Notes: a model not told the origin generated them from the letters alone. 64,000 bases of DNA from Chrysemys picta bellii (GCF_011386835.1 NC_088805.1:14504836-14568835), one strand, 5' to 3'; numbered from the stretch's first letter, positions 46,139 through 57,800 are shown. Numbers and translations are program-made.

Positions 46139-47130
46139 TGAGTCACACATAATTTCCATAAAAATAATACAGACGTTTCCCAGGTTCTCTATCTATGGTC
46201 TTCACATACAGAGCCTGGCACAGCAGTATCACACGTGGGGGCCAAATCCAGAAGTGATGCATATGGGGGTGTGAGCCAGACTCTCTCATCCCACAGACAC
46301 ACAGATCTTGGAAATACAGGGCAGGTGACTTTGTCCCTGAAATGGGTGAGATGTGGCTTCTGTACCCCTATTACCTTCATCTACAGTGGTACCCAAATAT
46401 TGCTGCATCTGTTATTTTCCTTCATCAGATCTTTTGTTCCTTCATCAGATCTTACACTTCCACATAGAAATGCACAGAAGTTACATTAAAGTCAGTGACG
46501 TTCCCTCATTGTTTACACTGGCGGTGTACATGAGATCAGAATTTGGCCCACTGGCTTTGGGGAAGGGCAATGCACTGGCCGGTGTTTGTACAGATGCAAA
46601 TTCCATGTAATTTGGACTAACTGCTCCAAGCCCCACCCTGATCCCTTCTGACAATGTTCCAGCTGCAGGAACACCTTCTGCACTGACATCAGCAAACAGC
46701 CTGTGGCACTGTCAGGGCTTCATTTCCCATTAGTCACAGAGCTTCCCAGCACCGTCCCGTTCCTTCCCCGCACAGCGAGTGGAAACGGCTGCAGCTGCAG
46801 CTTTGGAATTTATTAATTAACTAACTGCAGAATTGGAATTAATTTGAAAACTGGACACCATTAAATTAGGCTTGAATAAAGACTGGGAGTGGATGGGTCA
46901 TTACACAAAGTAAAAACTATTTCCCCATACTTCCCCCTCCCCCCCACTGTTACTCACACCTTCTTGTCAACTGTTGGAAATGGACCATCCTGATTATCAA
47001 TACAAAAGTTTTTTTTCTTCTGCTGATAATAGCTCACCTTAATTGATTACTCTCGTTAGAGTTGGTATGGCAACACCCATTTTTTCATGTTCTCTGTGCA
47101 CATATATCTTCCTATTGTATTTTCCACTGC

Positions 47131-47225
47131 ATCATCCAATGAAGTGGGCTGTAGCCCACGAAAGCTTATGCTCAAATAAATTTGTTAGTCTCTAAGGTGC
47201 CACAAGTGCTCCTCGTTCTTTACAA
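47131..47225 (+). mobile_element. Penelope-like tail with hammerhead-like core
   Basis: Contains 'atgaagtgggctgtagccca' then 'cgaaagcttatgctc', and the tail 'aatttgttagtctctaaggt'. The tail is the same family as 52131-52259. The hairpin GTGGGC/GCCCAC (47144-47149/47154-47159) followed by GAAA and GC..GC resembles a hammerhead ribozyme, discussed in findings. Confidence 0.6.
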
Positions 47226-47455
47226 TTGATTCACGGCTACATGTGGACTCTGTGCAATGCAGAAAATCACTTCTCGCAACTGTGCAGGGTTCTCCTTTGT
47301 ACTGTGAACGAGCAGCCCGTGGTCTACACTCACCAGTGCTGGGTGTCAGTTACTGAGATAAAGACACTTGTCCTTTATGGCCCTTCTCCCATCTCAGAGT
47401 GGGAGTGGGGAGGTCAGGGCAGCAGCAGCAGCAGCAGCCAATAAGCAGGGAGCTG

Positions 47456-47463
47456 ATTTGCAT
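47456..47463 (+). promoter_or_regulatory. Octamer of V13 promoter
   Basis: Perfect ATTTGCAT 110 nt before the V13 ATG. A (CAG)n run (about 47420-47437) lies just upstream. Confidence 0.9.
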
Positions 47464-47565
47464 GAAGGGGCCGTTCTCCAGCTCTGGGGGTTTAAGAGAG
47501 AATCGGAGGGTCCCAGACACAGACCAGTTTGTCTCAGGAAGCCGAACGCGTCTGGATTCCCCACC

Positions 47566-48365
47566 ATGGCCTGGGCCCCTCTGCTCCTCGCGCTGCTCAC
47601 TTACTGCTCAGGTGAGTGGACGGTTTTGCTAATAACAATCCTCACCTTTCATTGCCTCTCTGATTCCAGCAGGGCGAGGGGGGGTAGGATTGCTCTGTAT
47701 AAATGCAACAAGTGGGTGAACACCGGGGGTGTGAAAAGCCATTTAAGCTAAAGCACAGTGCTGGCACAGGAACAATTGGGTATAAACTGGCCATGAGAAA
47801 ATTGAAACGGCAAATGAGATGGTTTCGAACCATCAAATGAGGGAGGGTCTGAAATGGCCTCCCAATAGGGACAAAGCACCTAACCCGTTTTAAGCTGGAG
47901 CTCGCTAAGGTAACGACCAGGATTGTGTGACTGGGTCGCCTGCGATAGCAGGGGCTGGAGTTGATGACCCAGGAGGTCCCTTCCAGCTCCGTGTGCCAAT
48001 CAGAGATGCAAACGGCTCAGCTAACAACTTCTCTCTGTTACTGGTTTTGTATTAGGATCCTTGGCCCAGTTTGTGCTGACTCAGCCGCCCTCAGCATCCG
48101 CGTCTCCTGGGCAAACGGTGACGATCTCCTGTGCCAGGAGCAGCGGCAGCATCGGTAGCTACTATGTATCCTGGTACCAACAGAAGCCTGGCAGTGCCCC
48201 AAAGCTAATTATATACGAGTGGAACAAGAGACCCTCTGGAATCTCCGACCGATTCTCCGGCTCTACAGACACCTCCGCCAATACTGCCTCCTTAACCATC
48301 TCTGGGGTCCAAGCCGACGATGAGGCTGATTATTACTGTGATTCATATGACAGCAACAGCAATCC
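47566..48365 (+). CDS. IGLV: V13: Ig lambda V segment, classical QPP type
   Basis: Lambda V segment closest to the canonical vertebrate type. Leader exon 47566-47611 encodes [16 protein letters not shown]. The intron is 47612-48055 (444 nt), by far the longest here because it holds a CR1 fragment. V exon 48056-48365 begins [22 protein letters not shown]1 Cys is in [12 protein letters not shown]1 SIGSYY, FR2 [20 protein letters not shown]2 [10 protein letters not shown]3 [17 protein letters not shown], and EADYYC, with CDR3 DSYDSNSNP. It resembles human IGLV2/IGLV6 segments. The frame is open, splice sites are normal and the RSS is near consensus. It has no duplicate in the window. Confidence 0.94.
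47755..47996 (+). repeat. CR1 3' fragment inside the V13 leader intron
   Basis: 'tataaactggccatgagaaa' near the start and 'gatgacccaggaggtccctt' near the end are typical of a CR1 3' region in + orientation. It leaves GT..AG splice ends intact and accounts for most of the extra intron length. Confidence 0.75.
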
Positions 48366-48404
48366 CACAGTGCTACAGGCCCATGGGGAACTGAGACCAA
48401 AACC
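48366..48404 (+). other. V13 recombination signal (23-RSS)
   Basis: Heptamer CACAGTG 48366-48372, 23-nt spacer, nonamer ACCAAAACC 48396-48404, one mismatch. Confidence 0.92.
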
Positions 48405-50836
48405 TCCCACAGCAACACACGTTCCACTGCTCTGGTCTCACTGCATCTTCCCCCTGCCTGAGGCCCTGCAGCGAAATGAACTGTCTCTCCCCCCTCACAG
48501 GTGGTACAATCCCCCAAAAAGGGCAAACTGTGAGGTAGCTTCTCTGTGTCTTGTTTTGGGGGATGGAGGCCTGGGGATGCTGCTGCCTTGTGGAGACAGG
48601 CTGTAGGGTGTTGTGCTGGCATGGGACAGACGGCTGGGGAAGGTCTGTGCTCTGTAGGGCTCCTTATCTCTGCTGGGGCAACGAGCCACAGGTGCTCCCC
48701 TCAGTCCCTCCTGTCCGCGGGCATGTAGGGGGCATGGCCTTTCCACTCCCAACTCCTCGCTGGCCGTATCTCCCATGGGGCTGTGCAGTGCCGCTAGGCG
48801 ACCCCAAAGCTCGGCACTCCGGGGGAGCTAGATCTAGGCTGTGTCTAGCCTCTGCCCAGGTGCAGTGAGGAAGGACGATTCCTGGGCCCCATCCCCATCT
48901 CGTGCCTCTGCACTGAACCAGCCAGGGAATGACTCCGGGTACATGAGACAGATGGGGGAGGATGTATACACAGGGGGAGAGATTGGAGTGGGGGTGGGGA
49001 GAGACATGGAGATGGGAAGGGGCTTGAGATCACTGTGGGAGTGACTGAGGTTTGTTTCTAGAAAGTCCCTTCTGTGTGAATTCCCACGTCGGCAGACCCT
49101 GGGGAGGAAGGGTCCGGATGGCGTCCCCCATGACAGGGTGGAGTGTCTCTGTCATAGCGGATTGTACCAGGTGCCAATGTAGCCTGGTGCCAGGACACCA
49201 ATGCCACGTTTTCTATTTGGGGGAGTAACGAGGATTAATCCTACAGAGAATACCATTGACCTGACCCCAGCCTTGGGTGGATGCCAGCGTGTAGGAGGGC
49301 AGATCCAACATTCCTCTTAGAAAGCCATTCTTTCCAAGCAACCCTACAATAACATTGGAGGGCAGAGGACATCAGGGGAGACTTGGTACTAATAAATGTA
49401 AAGCCTTTATCCCGGGAGAGGATATGAACGGCACAGATACCGAATGGGGCAGGGCTGTAAGCAGGAAGTTCCAACCATCATAATGAAGTGGGTTCATTTT
49501 TTTATCCCTAATGCTGTCCCAGCAGTGACCCCCTGGAAGGTGTGGGATTGGGCCTGGGAATTAGGAGGGGAGGTGGCCCCAGAGAGATCCCTTTGGTAAG
49601 AAAGCGGCTCAGATGATGAAGCCATTGGAGAACCACAGAACTAAGCGATGAACAATGAGAATATACCAGTGACCGCTAGGGGTCATCCTTGCCCACAGTT
49701 TTGCCAGCTGTTGTGAGGCTGCTTGGGGCAGACAATGTCTGGTGCACTCTGCAAACCCTGCGGGGGATTTCCCTCACTGCTGACTGTAACGGATTAGTCT
49801 CTCAGTGGAATGGCCCATCTGTACCGTAGTTTTAGAACCGTCTCAGTCTCAAAGGCAAAGAAGGAGCCGTGGGAAATGTGGGAGGACCCTGGGTCAATGC
49901 ATTCCCTTGTGAGCCCCAGGCTGGGGTGGTTTGACCACTGGGCTGCACACAAGCCGTGGTACATCTCCACTGCAACGTGATGAGGCAAAGGAAAAGGCCT
50001 CATGGAGTGTATTTCAACCGCAAAGACAGAGCAGGTAACACAGCATTGCTGGGCACAAGCTGAGAGCTGTATCTGTGGGGTCAGTAGATACAGGCGGGCT
50101 GGGATTGCTGCTGCCAAGCTGTGCTGCTGATCTCCCTGGGGACTGAGGTCCCGGAGAAGGTGCATCCATGGGAAGAGCAGATCCCTGCCGCTCTCTGCTG
50201 CTTCCATTCCCAGGGCTCTGCTGGTCTAATGAATGTACGTCAGCTCCCTGGGGCTAGAGCCTCACAGTCCAGGCTTCTGGCCCTGGAGATGGGAAGGTCC
50301 CAGGTTGCAGGTTTTCTCTTCAGCCCTCAGGGGAGCTGGGCAGTGGGGAAGGAAGATGCTTAAAATCTGCTTTATCCACCAGCAGGAACCATGTGAACAA
50401 GGGCTGGTCTGGGATCATGTGGCAGCAAAGGCTGAATAGATGAAAAGGGTCCCTCCATCTCTGGGTGGACGCGGCCTTAAACGTTAATAGCAGTTCTGAG
50501 CATGTCTGCGACTACAGGCCTTTGCCCCCTGTACAGAAAGGAACAGGAGTATTCCGGGGGGACCGGACGCCTGAGACTTGCAAACAGAGATTGGCCTGAA
50601 CCAGACCTGGGATCGGAGCATCACATGGTCTGTAAAAGCTGCAGCTACTTTATCCCTTTGGTCAGTTTTCAGGATTTGTTTCGCAGGGTTCGTTTGCGGG
50701 ACGTGGGCAGGAGGGCGCTCTGCAAAGTAAGAGCTGGGAAATGAATCAACTGCTGGTTCCCCCTAATCAGGTTTAAATCACTTACAAGACCAGCAGGGAG
50801 GAGCTGGAGACAGCTCAGCCAATGAGCAGGGAGCAG
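48405..50836. other. V13-V14 spacer
   Basis: No gene, V relic or clear repeat recognised on either strand, apart from a short stretch near 49325 ('tttccaagcaaccctacaat') that is also seen near 19725 and 38990. Confidence 0.5.
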
Positions 50837-50844
50837 ATTAGCAT
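50837..50844 (+). promoter_or_regulatory. Degenerate octamer of V14 promoter
   Basis: Reads ATTAGCAT instead of ATTTGCAT, 108 nt before the V14 ATG, in an otherwise standard promoter block with TTTAAGAG. The one-base change is expected to weaken Oct binding. Confidence 0.85.
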
Positions 50845-50944
50845 GAGGGGCTGTTCTCCAGCGCTGGGGGTTTAAGAGAGAATCGGAAGGTTTCCAGCAA
50901 AGACACTTTTGCCTCAGAGAGCCGAGCTCGTCTGGATTCCCACC

Positions 50945-51440
50945 ATGGCGTGGACCCCTCTGCTCCTCACGCTGCTCACGTACTGCATGTGTAAGAAAGG
51001 TTTATTTGCTGGGGGAATTAAATAAGAATTTTCCACACAGATTATCCCCTCCCCCTCATCCCCGGCTGACCTGCGGGATGTCTCTGGGGACGCTCAGGAA
51101 TAGCTGTCCTGAGCTGATTTCTAATATTGTTTCAGGTCCCAGTTCCCAACAACTCCTTGCCCTGAAGCCCTCAGAGTCGGTGTCTCCTGGAGGGACCGTG
51201 ACCCTCTCCTGCAGCTTGAGCAGTGGAGCCATCACTGAGAACAGCTTCCCACACTGGGTTCAACAGAGACCGGGGAATGTTCCCCGACGGCTGATACAAG
51301 GCACTAGTGCCAGAGCTGCTGGTGTCCCAGAGCGTTTCACTGCTTCCATGTCTGGTAACACCATGTCCTTGACCATCGCTGGGGCCCTAGCAGAGGATGA
51401 TGCTGGTTATTACTGTGCTGCGTGGAGTGGGGGAGCTCAA
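50945..51440 (+). CDS. IGLV: V14: Ig lambda V segment, parent type of V5/V11
   Basis: Lambda V segment. Leader exon 50945-50990 encodes [15 protein letters not shown] and the first base of Cys. The intron is 50991-51135 (145 nt). V exon 51136-51440 begins with Cys-Pro-Ser-Ser, then QQLLALKPSESVSPGG. FR1 Cys is in TLSCSLSSG, CDR1 GAITENSFP, FR2 HWVQQRPGNVPRRLIQ, FR3 [20 protein letters not shown], and DAGYYC (Gly for Asp before YYC), with CDR3 AAWSGGAQ. The frame is open, but octamer and heptamer both deviate from consensus, so it may be weakly used. Two Cys flank the signal-cleavage area. Confidence 0.9.
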
Positions 51441-51479
51441 CACAATGATGCGATCGGATGAGGAACTGAGACAAAACCC
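51441..51479 (+). other. V14 recombination signal (23-RSS, CACAATG)
   Basis: Heptamer CACAATG 51441-51447 (fifth base A instead of G), 23-nt spacer, nonamer ACAAAACCC 51471-51479, one mismatch. CAC is kept. Confidence 0.88.
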
Positions 51480-54193
51480 CCAGAGGCTGTGACAGGCTGG
51501 CCAACGTGCCGGTTGCAGAGCATGGTGCCCAGCTGGAGGGAAGCAGAGAGCTGCTTGTGCTGTTCAGGGAAGAGCTTTCCCCTACTCACTCCTCGCTCCC
51601 CTGCAGGCAGACCCCTGCCCCCCTTCCCCTGGGGATTTGTCTCTTTTTGCATATTTTATTTAACTTCTATAGCTCTTCCCCCAAGGCATGGCTCCAGCCT
51701 TCCCCCTGGTCTTGCTATTGCTAATCGGAGCAGCTTCTCCACCCTCCTCGCAGGGCTAGTCCTGGGTTCTTTGTTGCAATGCCTGGTGCCTCCCCCCAAA
51801 GTGACTCCTCTCTGCCTGGGACACGAGGGGGCTGTCCCTTGGGAAAGTGACTAACCCCACTCCTCTTAACCAGGAGTGGGACCCAGCACGCAAGGAAGAA
51901 AACACAATAATACAAACCCCAACACATGAAAGATCCCACCCAAAAGTAACAATGTGACTAAGGGGACTTTAATGGGACAAGAAACAGAGGCTCAAGGGAA
52001 GGAAAGGGTTGAAGTTTACTGATAAATGCTAAAGCAGTAATGATACAACCAGATCTCCACCTCCCCCTGTTCACAACTCTACCACAACCCCCAGCTGCCC
52101 CTGGCACCTTCCCAGGCAGACAGAAGGTCTAAGTTTCAGAGTAGCAGCCGTGTTAGTCTGTATCCGCAAAAAGAAGAACAGGAGTACTTGTGGCACCTTA
52201 GAGACTAACAAATTTGTTAGTCTCTAAGGTGCCACAAGTACTCCTGTTCTTCTTTTTTTAGAAGGTCTAGGCTGATTCTGGAGAAGGGTGTGGCAGTGCT
52301 GCAAACATTGTCTGGTTAACAAACACCCTCTTATAGTGTTTTCACCCCTGGGTCAGGCAGGGTCCTCTCCTAGGTCCCTGGCAGGGTCCTGGAAAGTTCT
52401 TGGCTGGTTCTAGGTAGTTGGCATCAGGTGGTTTCTCTGCCTGCCTGGATGCTGGTCTCTGCAGGGCTGGAACTGCCTGGCCATGCGCTGGCTCCCACAG
52501 CCGAACAAAGACCCCGGTGTGGGGAGTGGGAGTAACCAGAGTCTCCCTCAGCTGTTCTGCTTCTCTCAGCTCCAAACCCAAACAGCCAAAGTGAAACTCA
52601 GGGGATGTCTACAGTGCCCTGCGCTTGGACTCTGGGGTTGTGAACAGCAGGGCCCACCAACGTGCTGCCCTGTGACTCCCTTGCGTTGAGGCTGTGGCGG
52701 GAACTTACAGGCCCCGAATTGGCAGTAACTCCAGCCTGAGCCACGACTTCAAAGCGCTGTCTAAGCAGCTATTTTTAGAGCGCTAGGGCAAGCCTGGCTC
52801 CCAAGTCTATCGACCTGGGCTGGGAGGCTCTGAATCGCTACAAAATGCCATGTGGACACATCCCTAGCGGGTCAGTCCAATGTTCCAGGAGCTGGCAAAC
52901 CCCGAAGGGAGTTACACATTCAATTTCAGCAAGGAAATGTTCCCTCTCCGAGGAACCTGGGCATCTGCAAAAACCACGTCGCTCAAAGCAGATAGAAAAT
53001 GGGCAGCATGAAATCATTGCCCAGGGCTGACTGTCAGCTCCCAGGGGAACGAACTGAGTGGAGAAGGGGGTGGAGTGGGCTCAGCAGAGCTAGGCAGAGA
53101 AGGAGGAGTCTGATGGGATGGAGAATCCCACCGGAGAAATGCTCACAACTGGCTGCATGCTGGGCGAAAGGGGAGGGGTCCACACAGGGCAATATTTGCA
53201 GATATTTGTATTCGTTGCATCACTGGACGAAGACGTTTCCACTCAGGACCTGCCCATCCAGTCAGTTTTGCAGTTCTCTTTTCTTCCTCTTTGACCTGCC
53301 AACCCACCACTGATGGGGTAATTCAGCCCCAGAAGTTCAGGCTCCAACACCTGTTCTAAATCCTCCAGGCCAGGCTGCTTCCATTAATAAACTTGTGGGT
53401 CTCTTCATGCTACTGCTGGGAAAACTTAGTTGCACAGAGAGCCGGAGATATGTTTTTGTACAGCACCCGGCACAATGCAACCACTATCCTGATCAGGGCC
53501 TCTGGGTGTCACTGTAATAGACACATCGATAATCTGAGAATTTTTCTTTCACCCCTGGAGACACGAGTTCAAATCCTGATTTAGGTCACAATTGAAAACC
53601 TGTTTGGTGGTTCCACGGGTGTCCCCAGTTACACCCAATACAAACTGGCCACTGGGTAGAAATGAATGGAAATGTTGCCCTAAGAAAGGCTGAGGACTGT
53701 TGGAGCAGAGCTGTTCCAGATCGGGGATGGTAAAACAGGGCAGAGGCCTGCAGCTGGGATAACTGATGCCTCCCAGGTCAGGATTGGAATGGGAGACTCT
53801 TGTACAGAACAGCCCTACGCCCTGTCTCGCTGCAGCCGGAGTGACCAGTGATGGAACGGAGCTCAGAGCTCATTCCCAGCGGGCCCTGTGCCACGGAGGC
53901 TGAACGGATGACAGCGAGGGTGTCTCTGTGTTAAAACATTTGCTGCTGCTGGATGGGGAATGTGTCCTAGCAGCTGCTGTGAGTCACATCTGGAACCAGG
54001 GAAATCCACCAGCTCCTCAGACAGGTGGGAAGCTTGTCTCTCTCTAAAGCAGGGCCCCCAGTGACCCCAAGAGCGCACAGAGGGGAACTTGGCCTGCTCT
54101 GTGCTCTCAGCCCAGTGAAACAACCTCTCTTGGGTTGGCTCGGCCGCTTTAGGACAGAGCTATAAGCAGGGGGAGCCCCTGAGTGAGCAAGAG
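51480..54193. other. V14-V15 spacer
   Basis: No gene. It contains the palindromic retroelement insertion at 52131-52259. About 53340-54190 is related to the upstream region of V6 (23400-23990) but more diverged. Confidence 0.55.
52122..52269. mobile_element. Palindromic Penelope-like insertion with 10-bp target repeat
   Basis: Direct repeat AGAAGGTCTA at 52122-52131 and 52260-52269 flanks about 128 bp. Left part is a minus-strand tail of the repeat also seen at 47131 ('gtggcaccttagagactaac'); right part is the same tail on the plus strand ('gttagtctctaaggtgccac'), ending in T residues. The two arms meet at 'acaaatttgt' and are complementary for about 44 bp. Confidence 0.85.
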
Positions 54194-54201
54194 ATTTGCA
54201 T
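54194..54201 (+). promoter_or_regulatory. Octamer of V15 promoter
   Basis: Perfect ATTTGCAT 92 nt before the V15 ATG. The 5' UTR is shorter than in V6 by about 17 nt, with a deletion in the 'gtttgcctcaggaagccgag' stretch. Confidence 0.9.
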
Positions 54202-54285
54202 GAAGGGGCCGTTCTTCAGCTCTGGGGATTTAAGAGAGAATCGGAGGGTTCCTGGAAGAGAGACGTGATCCTCTGGATTCCCACC

Positions 54286-54780
54286 ATGGCCTGGGCCCCT
54301 CTGCTCCTCTCGCTGCTCACTTACTGCATTGGTAAGGGGGGGTTGATCCAGTGAATGAAGTAAAATAAGTATTTATAACAAGCTGTAGCGCTGCTCTCTC
54401 TGCAGGCGGCGCTGAGAACGTCGGTTCTGCTCCGTGCTAGGGGGAGTTCTGATGAGCTTGTTTCTCATGTTTCAGGTTTCAGTTCCCAGCAACTCCAGTC
54501 GCTGAAGGCGTCCGAGTTCGTGTCTCCTGGAGGGACCGTGACCCTCTCCTGCAGCCTGAGCAGTGGGGCCATCGGTGATGGCAACTACCCGTTCTGGATT
54601 CAACAGAGACTGGGGAATGTTCCTCGGCTGATCATGCACACTACGAGTACCAGGCCCTCGGGGATCCCAGAGCGTTTCACTGGCTCCAGATCGGGTAACA
54701 CCATGTCCTTGACCATCAAGGGGGCCCTAGCAGAGGATGATGCTGATTATTACTGCGGTGTGTGGACGGGGAGTGCTCAT
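54286..54780 (+). CDS. IGLV: V15: Ig lambda V segment, WVQQ subfamily
   Basis: Lambda V segment, copy D partner of V6. Leader exon 54286-54331 encodes [16 protein letters not shown]. The intron is 54332-54475 (144 nt). V exon 54476-54780 begins GFSSQQLQSLKASEFVSPGG. It has TLSCSLSSG, CDR1 GAIGDGNYP, FR2 FWIQQRLGNVPRLIM, CDR2 region [30 protein letters not shown], and CDR3 GVWTGSAH. By eye, FR1 and FR3 differences from V6 are silent, whereas those in CDR1, CDR2 and CDR3 mostly change residues. The frame is open with intact signals. Confidence 0.93.
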
Positions 54781-54819
54781 CACAGCGATACAATCAGATG
54801 GGGAAGTGATACAAAAACC
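54781..54819 (+). other. V15 recombination signal (23-RSS, CACAGCG)
   Basis: Heptamer CACAGCG 54781-54787, 23-nt spacer, nonamer ACAAAAACC 54811-54819. Confidence 0.9.
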
Positions 54820-57800
54820 TCCCTCCCCCCTGTGCCCTGCTGGGAGCTGTGGTGGCTGCAGAGCCCAGGGTATGAACTGAGCAAATCAGAGAGCTGAGCT
54901 GAGCTCCCTGTGAAATCCAGCTCCTCCCCCTGTGCGCAGAGACAGCGCTCTCCCCGCCCTCCGGACACACTGCGCAGAGGGACGACTGAGCCTCTTACAG
55001 TGACTGCGGGGCCTGCGCCTGCTGGAACAGGGCAAAGCTTGCTGGGCACGTCGGTGTCGCTGCTCCTGGCTCAGAACCTGGGAGAGCATCAGACACTTGG
55101 CTACATGAACAGGAGAAACATATTTCCTCACCCGTGTAAGGCCAGCTCCAGCCAACCCCCAGAGCAGTCCCTGTGAGCCCTTCCATTGACTGCACGGACA
55201 CTGGATTGAGCCCTTCAGCTTTGCACTGGGGGTCGCAGTGGCAAACACAAGTGTTCTGTGCACTGAGTGGGCGGCAGTTTCTCTCCCTACAAACATCCCC
55301 ATGACACAGAAATACATTGTGGATGACACTCTTCCACACGGCCACTGACCGAGCCTGGGGAGCACGGCCCCAGTGTTCTCCTCCTTCTCCCCCTCCACTT
55401 GGCCGTCCCCCTACACAGCAGCTGTCTGGGCGCTGGCTAGCTGGCAGCATCCCGCTCCCTCTTGACGCCCGTTCTTTCTTCGTGAAGAAGCCAGGCAGTG
55501 AGTGATGCCCTGACTCCCCTCTCAGCTCTCTCTGGTTGGGGCTGGGTTTGTGACCCTGGGTGGCCAAGTCCCAATTGAAGTTGGCTTTTACTCATTGAAG
55601 GGCTGATTCTTCATCACCCCCTATGTACCTCCATCCCAGCATACAGGGGAGTTTCAGGTACCGGGGGAAGCCAGCAGAATGCACCCCTGTATTCACACCC
55701 TGCACACTACCGTGAGAATTTTTGTACAAAGTATGTCTTGGGAGGTGTCACTAAAAATCTCCTAATTTGCTGCTCATTATTGCCACACATATTTTACCAA
55801 GACAACATTGTATGTGAAGTTATAAGATTCCACTATATGGTGGTATTAACAGAAGCTGGCAAACAGGTCTGTTCTCAAACCAAGGAATGTGTGCCCTGTT
55901 TAATTTGCATTTAAGCAGTAAACAGAGAAGGATAGGAAACAAAGGACGCTCAAACCGGTGAGAAAAAAGCAGCAGGGAACATCCTTCGCCCTAGACTGTT
56001 TGTCTCCTGGTACCTAGCTGGAAATGCTTCTCAAAGAGGTGAAACTATAAAAAGGAGCAAACAGCCCTAGGCACCCGTCCCCCTCTCTCTGCCCATCGAT
56101 TTACTGCACTTGCAGGGATTAAGGAAGCAGCCGTTGGACTGGGGGAGGGCTCCTGACCTAAGAAGTTTGGCCAGTAAGGCAGCTGAAAGCCTGTGATGAG
56201 AGAACTTTGCTTTGAATGTAACAGTTTGCTGAGTGAGGCACCAGTAGCATTTTATCTTTATTTTCCTTGTAACCATTTCTGACTTTTAGGCCTCATTACT
56301 TGTACTCACTTCAAATCTCTCTCTTTGTCGTTAATAAACTTGTTTTATTGTTATATCTAGTCCATTGTGTTTAACTGAAGTGTCTGGGAAACGCCATTTG
56401 GGGCGGCAAGTTGTGTCCATATTATTCCTTTTAAAAAAATAACGGACGTAGTACAGCTTGTACAGTGCAGGAGAGGGCTGGGCAGTACAGGACATACATT
56501 TCTGGGGGGAAATCTCAGGCAAAGGAAAAGTTTTTGCTCAGGTCACAGATCTGTCATTTGGCCAGAAGAGGTCACTAGAGCTGCAGAAATCCCCTGGTGG
56601 CTGGTGGTTCCAGTGGTTAGTTTGCCATGCCCGGCTCCCTCTCAGCGACGGCGTTGGAACAGTTTTTGTAGTAGTGGTGCTGTGAGCCATTGAACCAAAC
56701 TGTAAACCCTGCATAGAATGGAACCACTTCAAGCTAGGGGGTGCGGCAGCTCACCCAGTCCCCCTAGCTCCAGCACCTCTGCCTCTCAGTGCACAGACCA
56801 GCACAGAGTTCAGTGGTTTTCGGGTGACTCTGAATGCAGCTGACGGTTCTGCCAAGCCCGCAGTTCCCATCCTGGGGGAGGAAGACTGAAACCAGAGGCA
56901 TGTGATGATATGATAGTGGAGTTACAGGTAACCTGTATCATTCCAGCTGATGGCCACAAGGAGACAGACAGACGGACAGAGGGGAAAGAGAAACAGAAAA
57001 GAAAAGAGAAGAAATAAGGAACAGGAGCTCCAGAAACTCCATCTGGGGCAGCTTCAGCTTCCGGGCGCTCCGAACCGTTCTTCCGTCGCCTCCGCTTGGC
57101 CATTGCCCTGGACAGCAGCCAGAAGGGGTGGGCACAGGTTGGCAGAGTCCTGGTCACTCTGGGGTCCATTCTTCCATCCCGAAGAAGGACAGGCAGTGAC
57201 TGATCCCTCGACTCCCCTCTGAGCTCTCTCTGCTTGAGGCTGGCTTTGTGACCCTCGGTGGCCTGGTCCCAGTTTGAAGGTGTCTTTTACTCATTTAGGG
57301 GCAAATTCTTCCCCCGGTCCCCAGACAGGTGCAGAAACTGGTCAGGCAGCAGAGCCAGAGAGGTCCTGCCATGTGGAGGTGGCAGGAGACAGGGACTCTG
57401 CCCACATGCACCCCCGATTGCCCCATGGGCCCTGCCTGGGATCCTCCATGCCAACATGCAGGGGCAGTTTGAGGTACGGGCTGAAGCCGTTGGTTCCGTG
57501 GCTATGGAGATCCACATACAATTGCCCCAGGCAGGGGAGGTGCAATAGCTAGACAGGGGATTACGGAGCAGTTCTGCCCTCCCATGGCAGGTGAGGGTGG
57601 GGGAGGGTCCATGCTCTCGCTGCACATGGGCTGTTTGCTCGGGTTGTGCCCAGGAACTAGGGGTTTCCCATAACAGGAGCGAGGGAGCAATTGGGCTGCA
57701 GGGGCCTGTTCATGCCAGAGACACTCCTTGTAATGCACTTCCGGACGGGGTCAGGCAGGAGCCGCCTGTCCCGGGTGCTGAGCGATGTGCGTTCTACACC

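Larger units (their letters stand above)
44458..47455. other. V12-V13 spacer, repeat-rich
   Basis: No intact gene. In order: CR1 fragment (44465-44930), sequence like 19270-19400, V10-type 5' UTR relic (45054-45121), Penelope-like tail (45495-45665), an inverted-repeat MITE (45844-46138), featureless DNA to 47130, then a second Penelope-like tail (47131-47225). The spacer is shaped by repeat insertions more than any other in the window. Confidence 0.6.
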
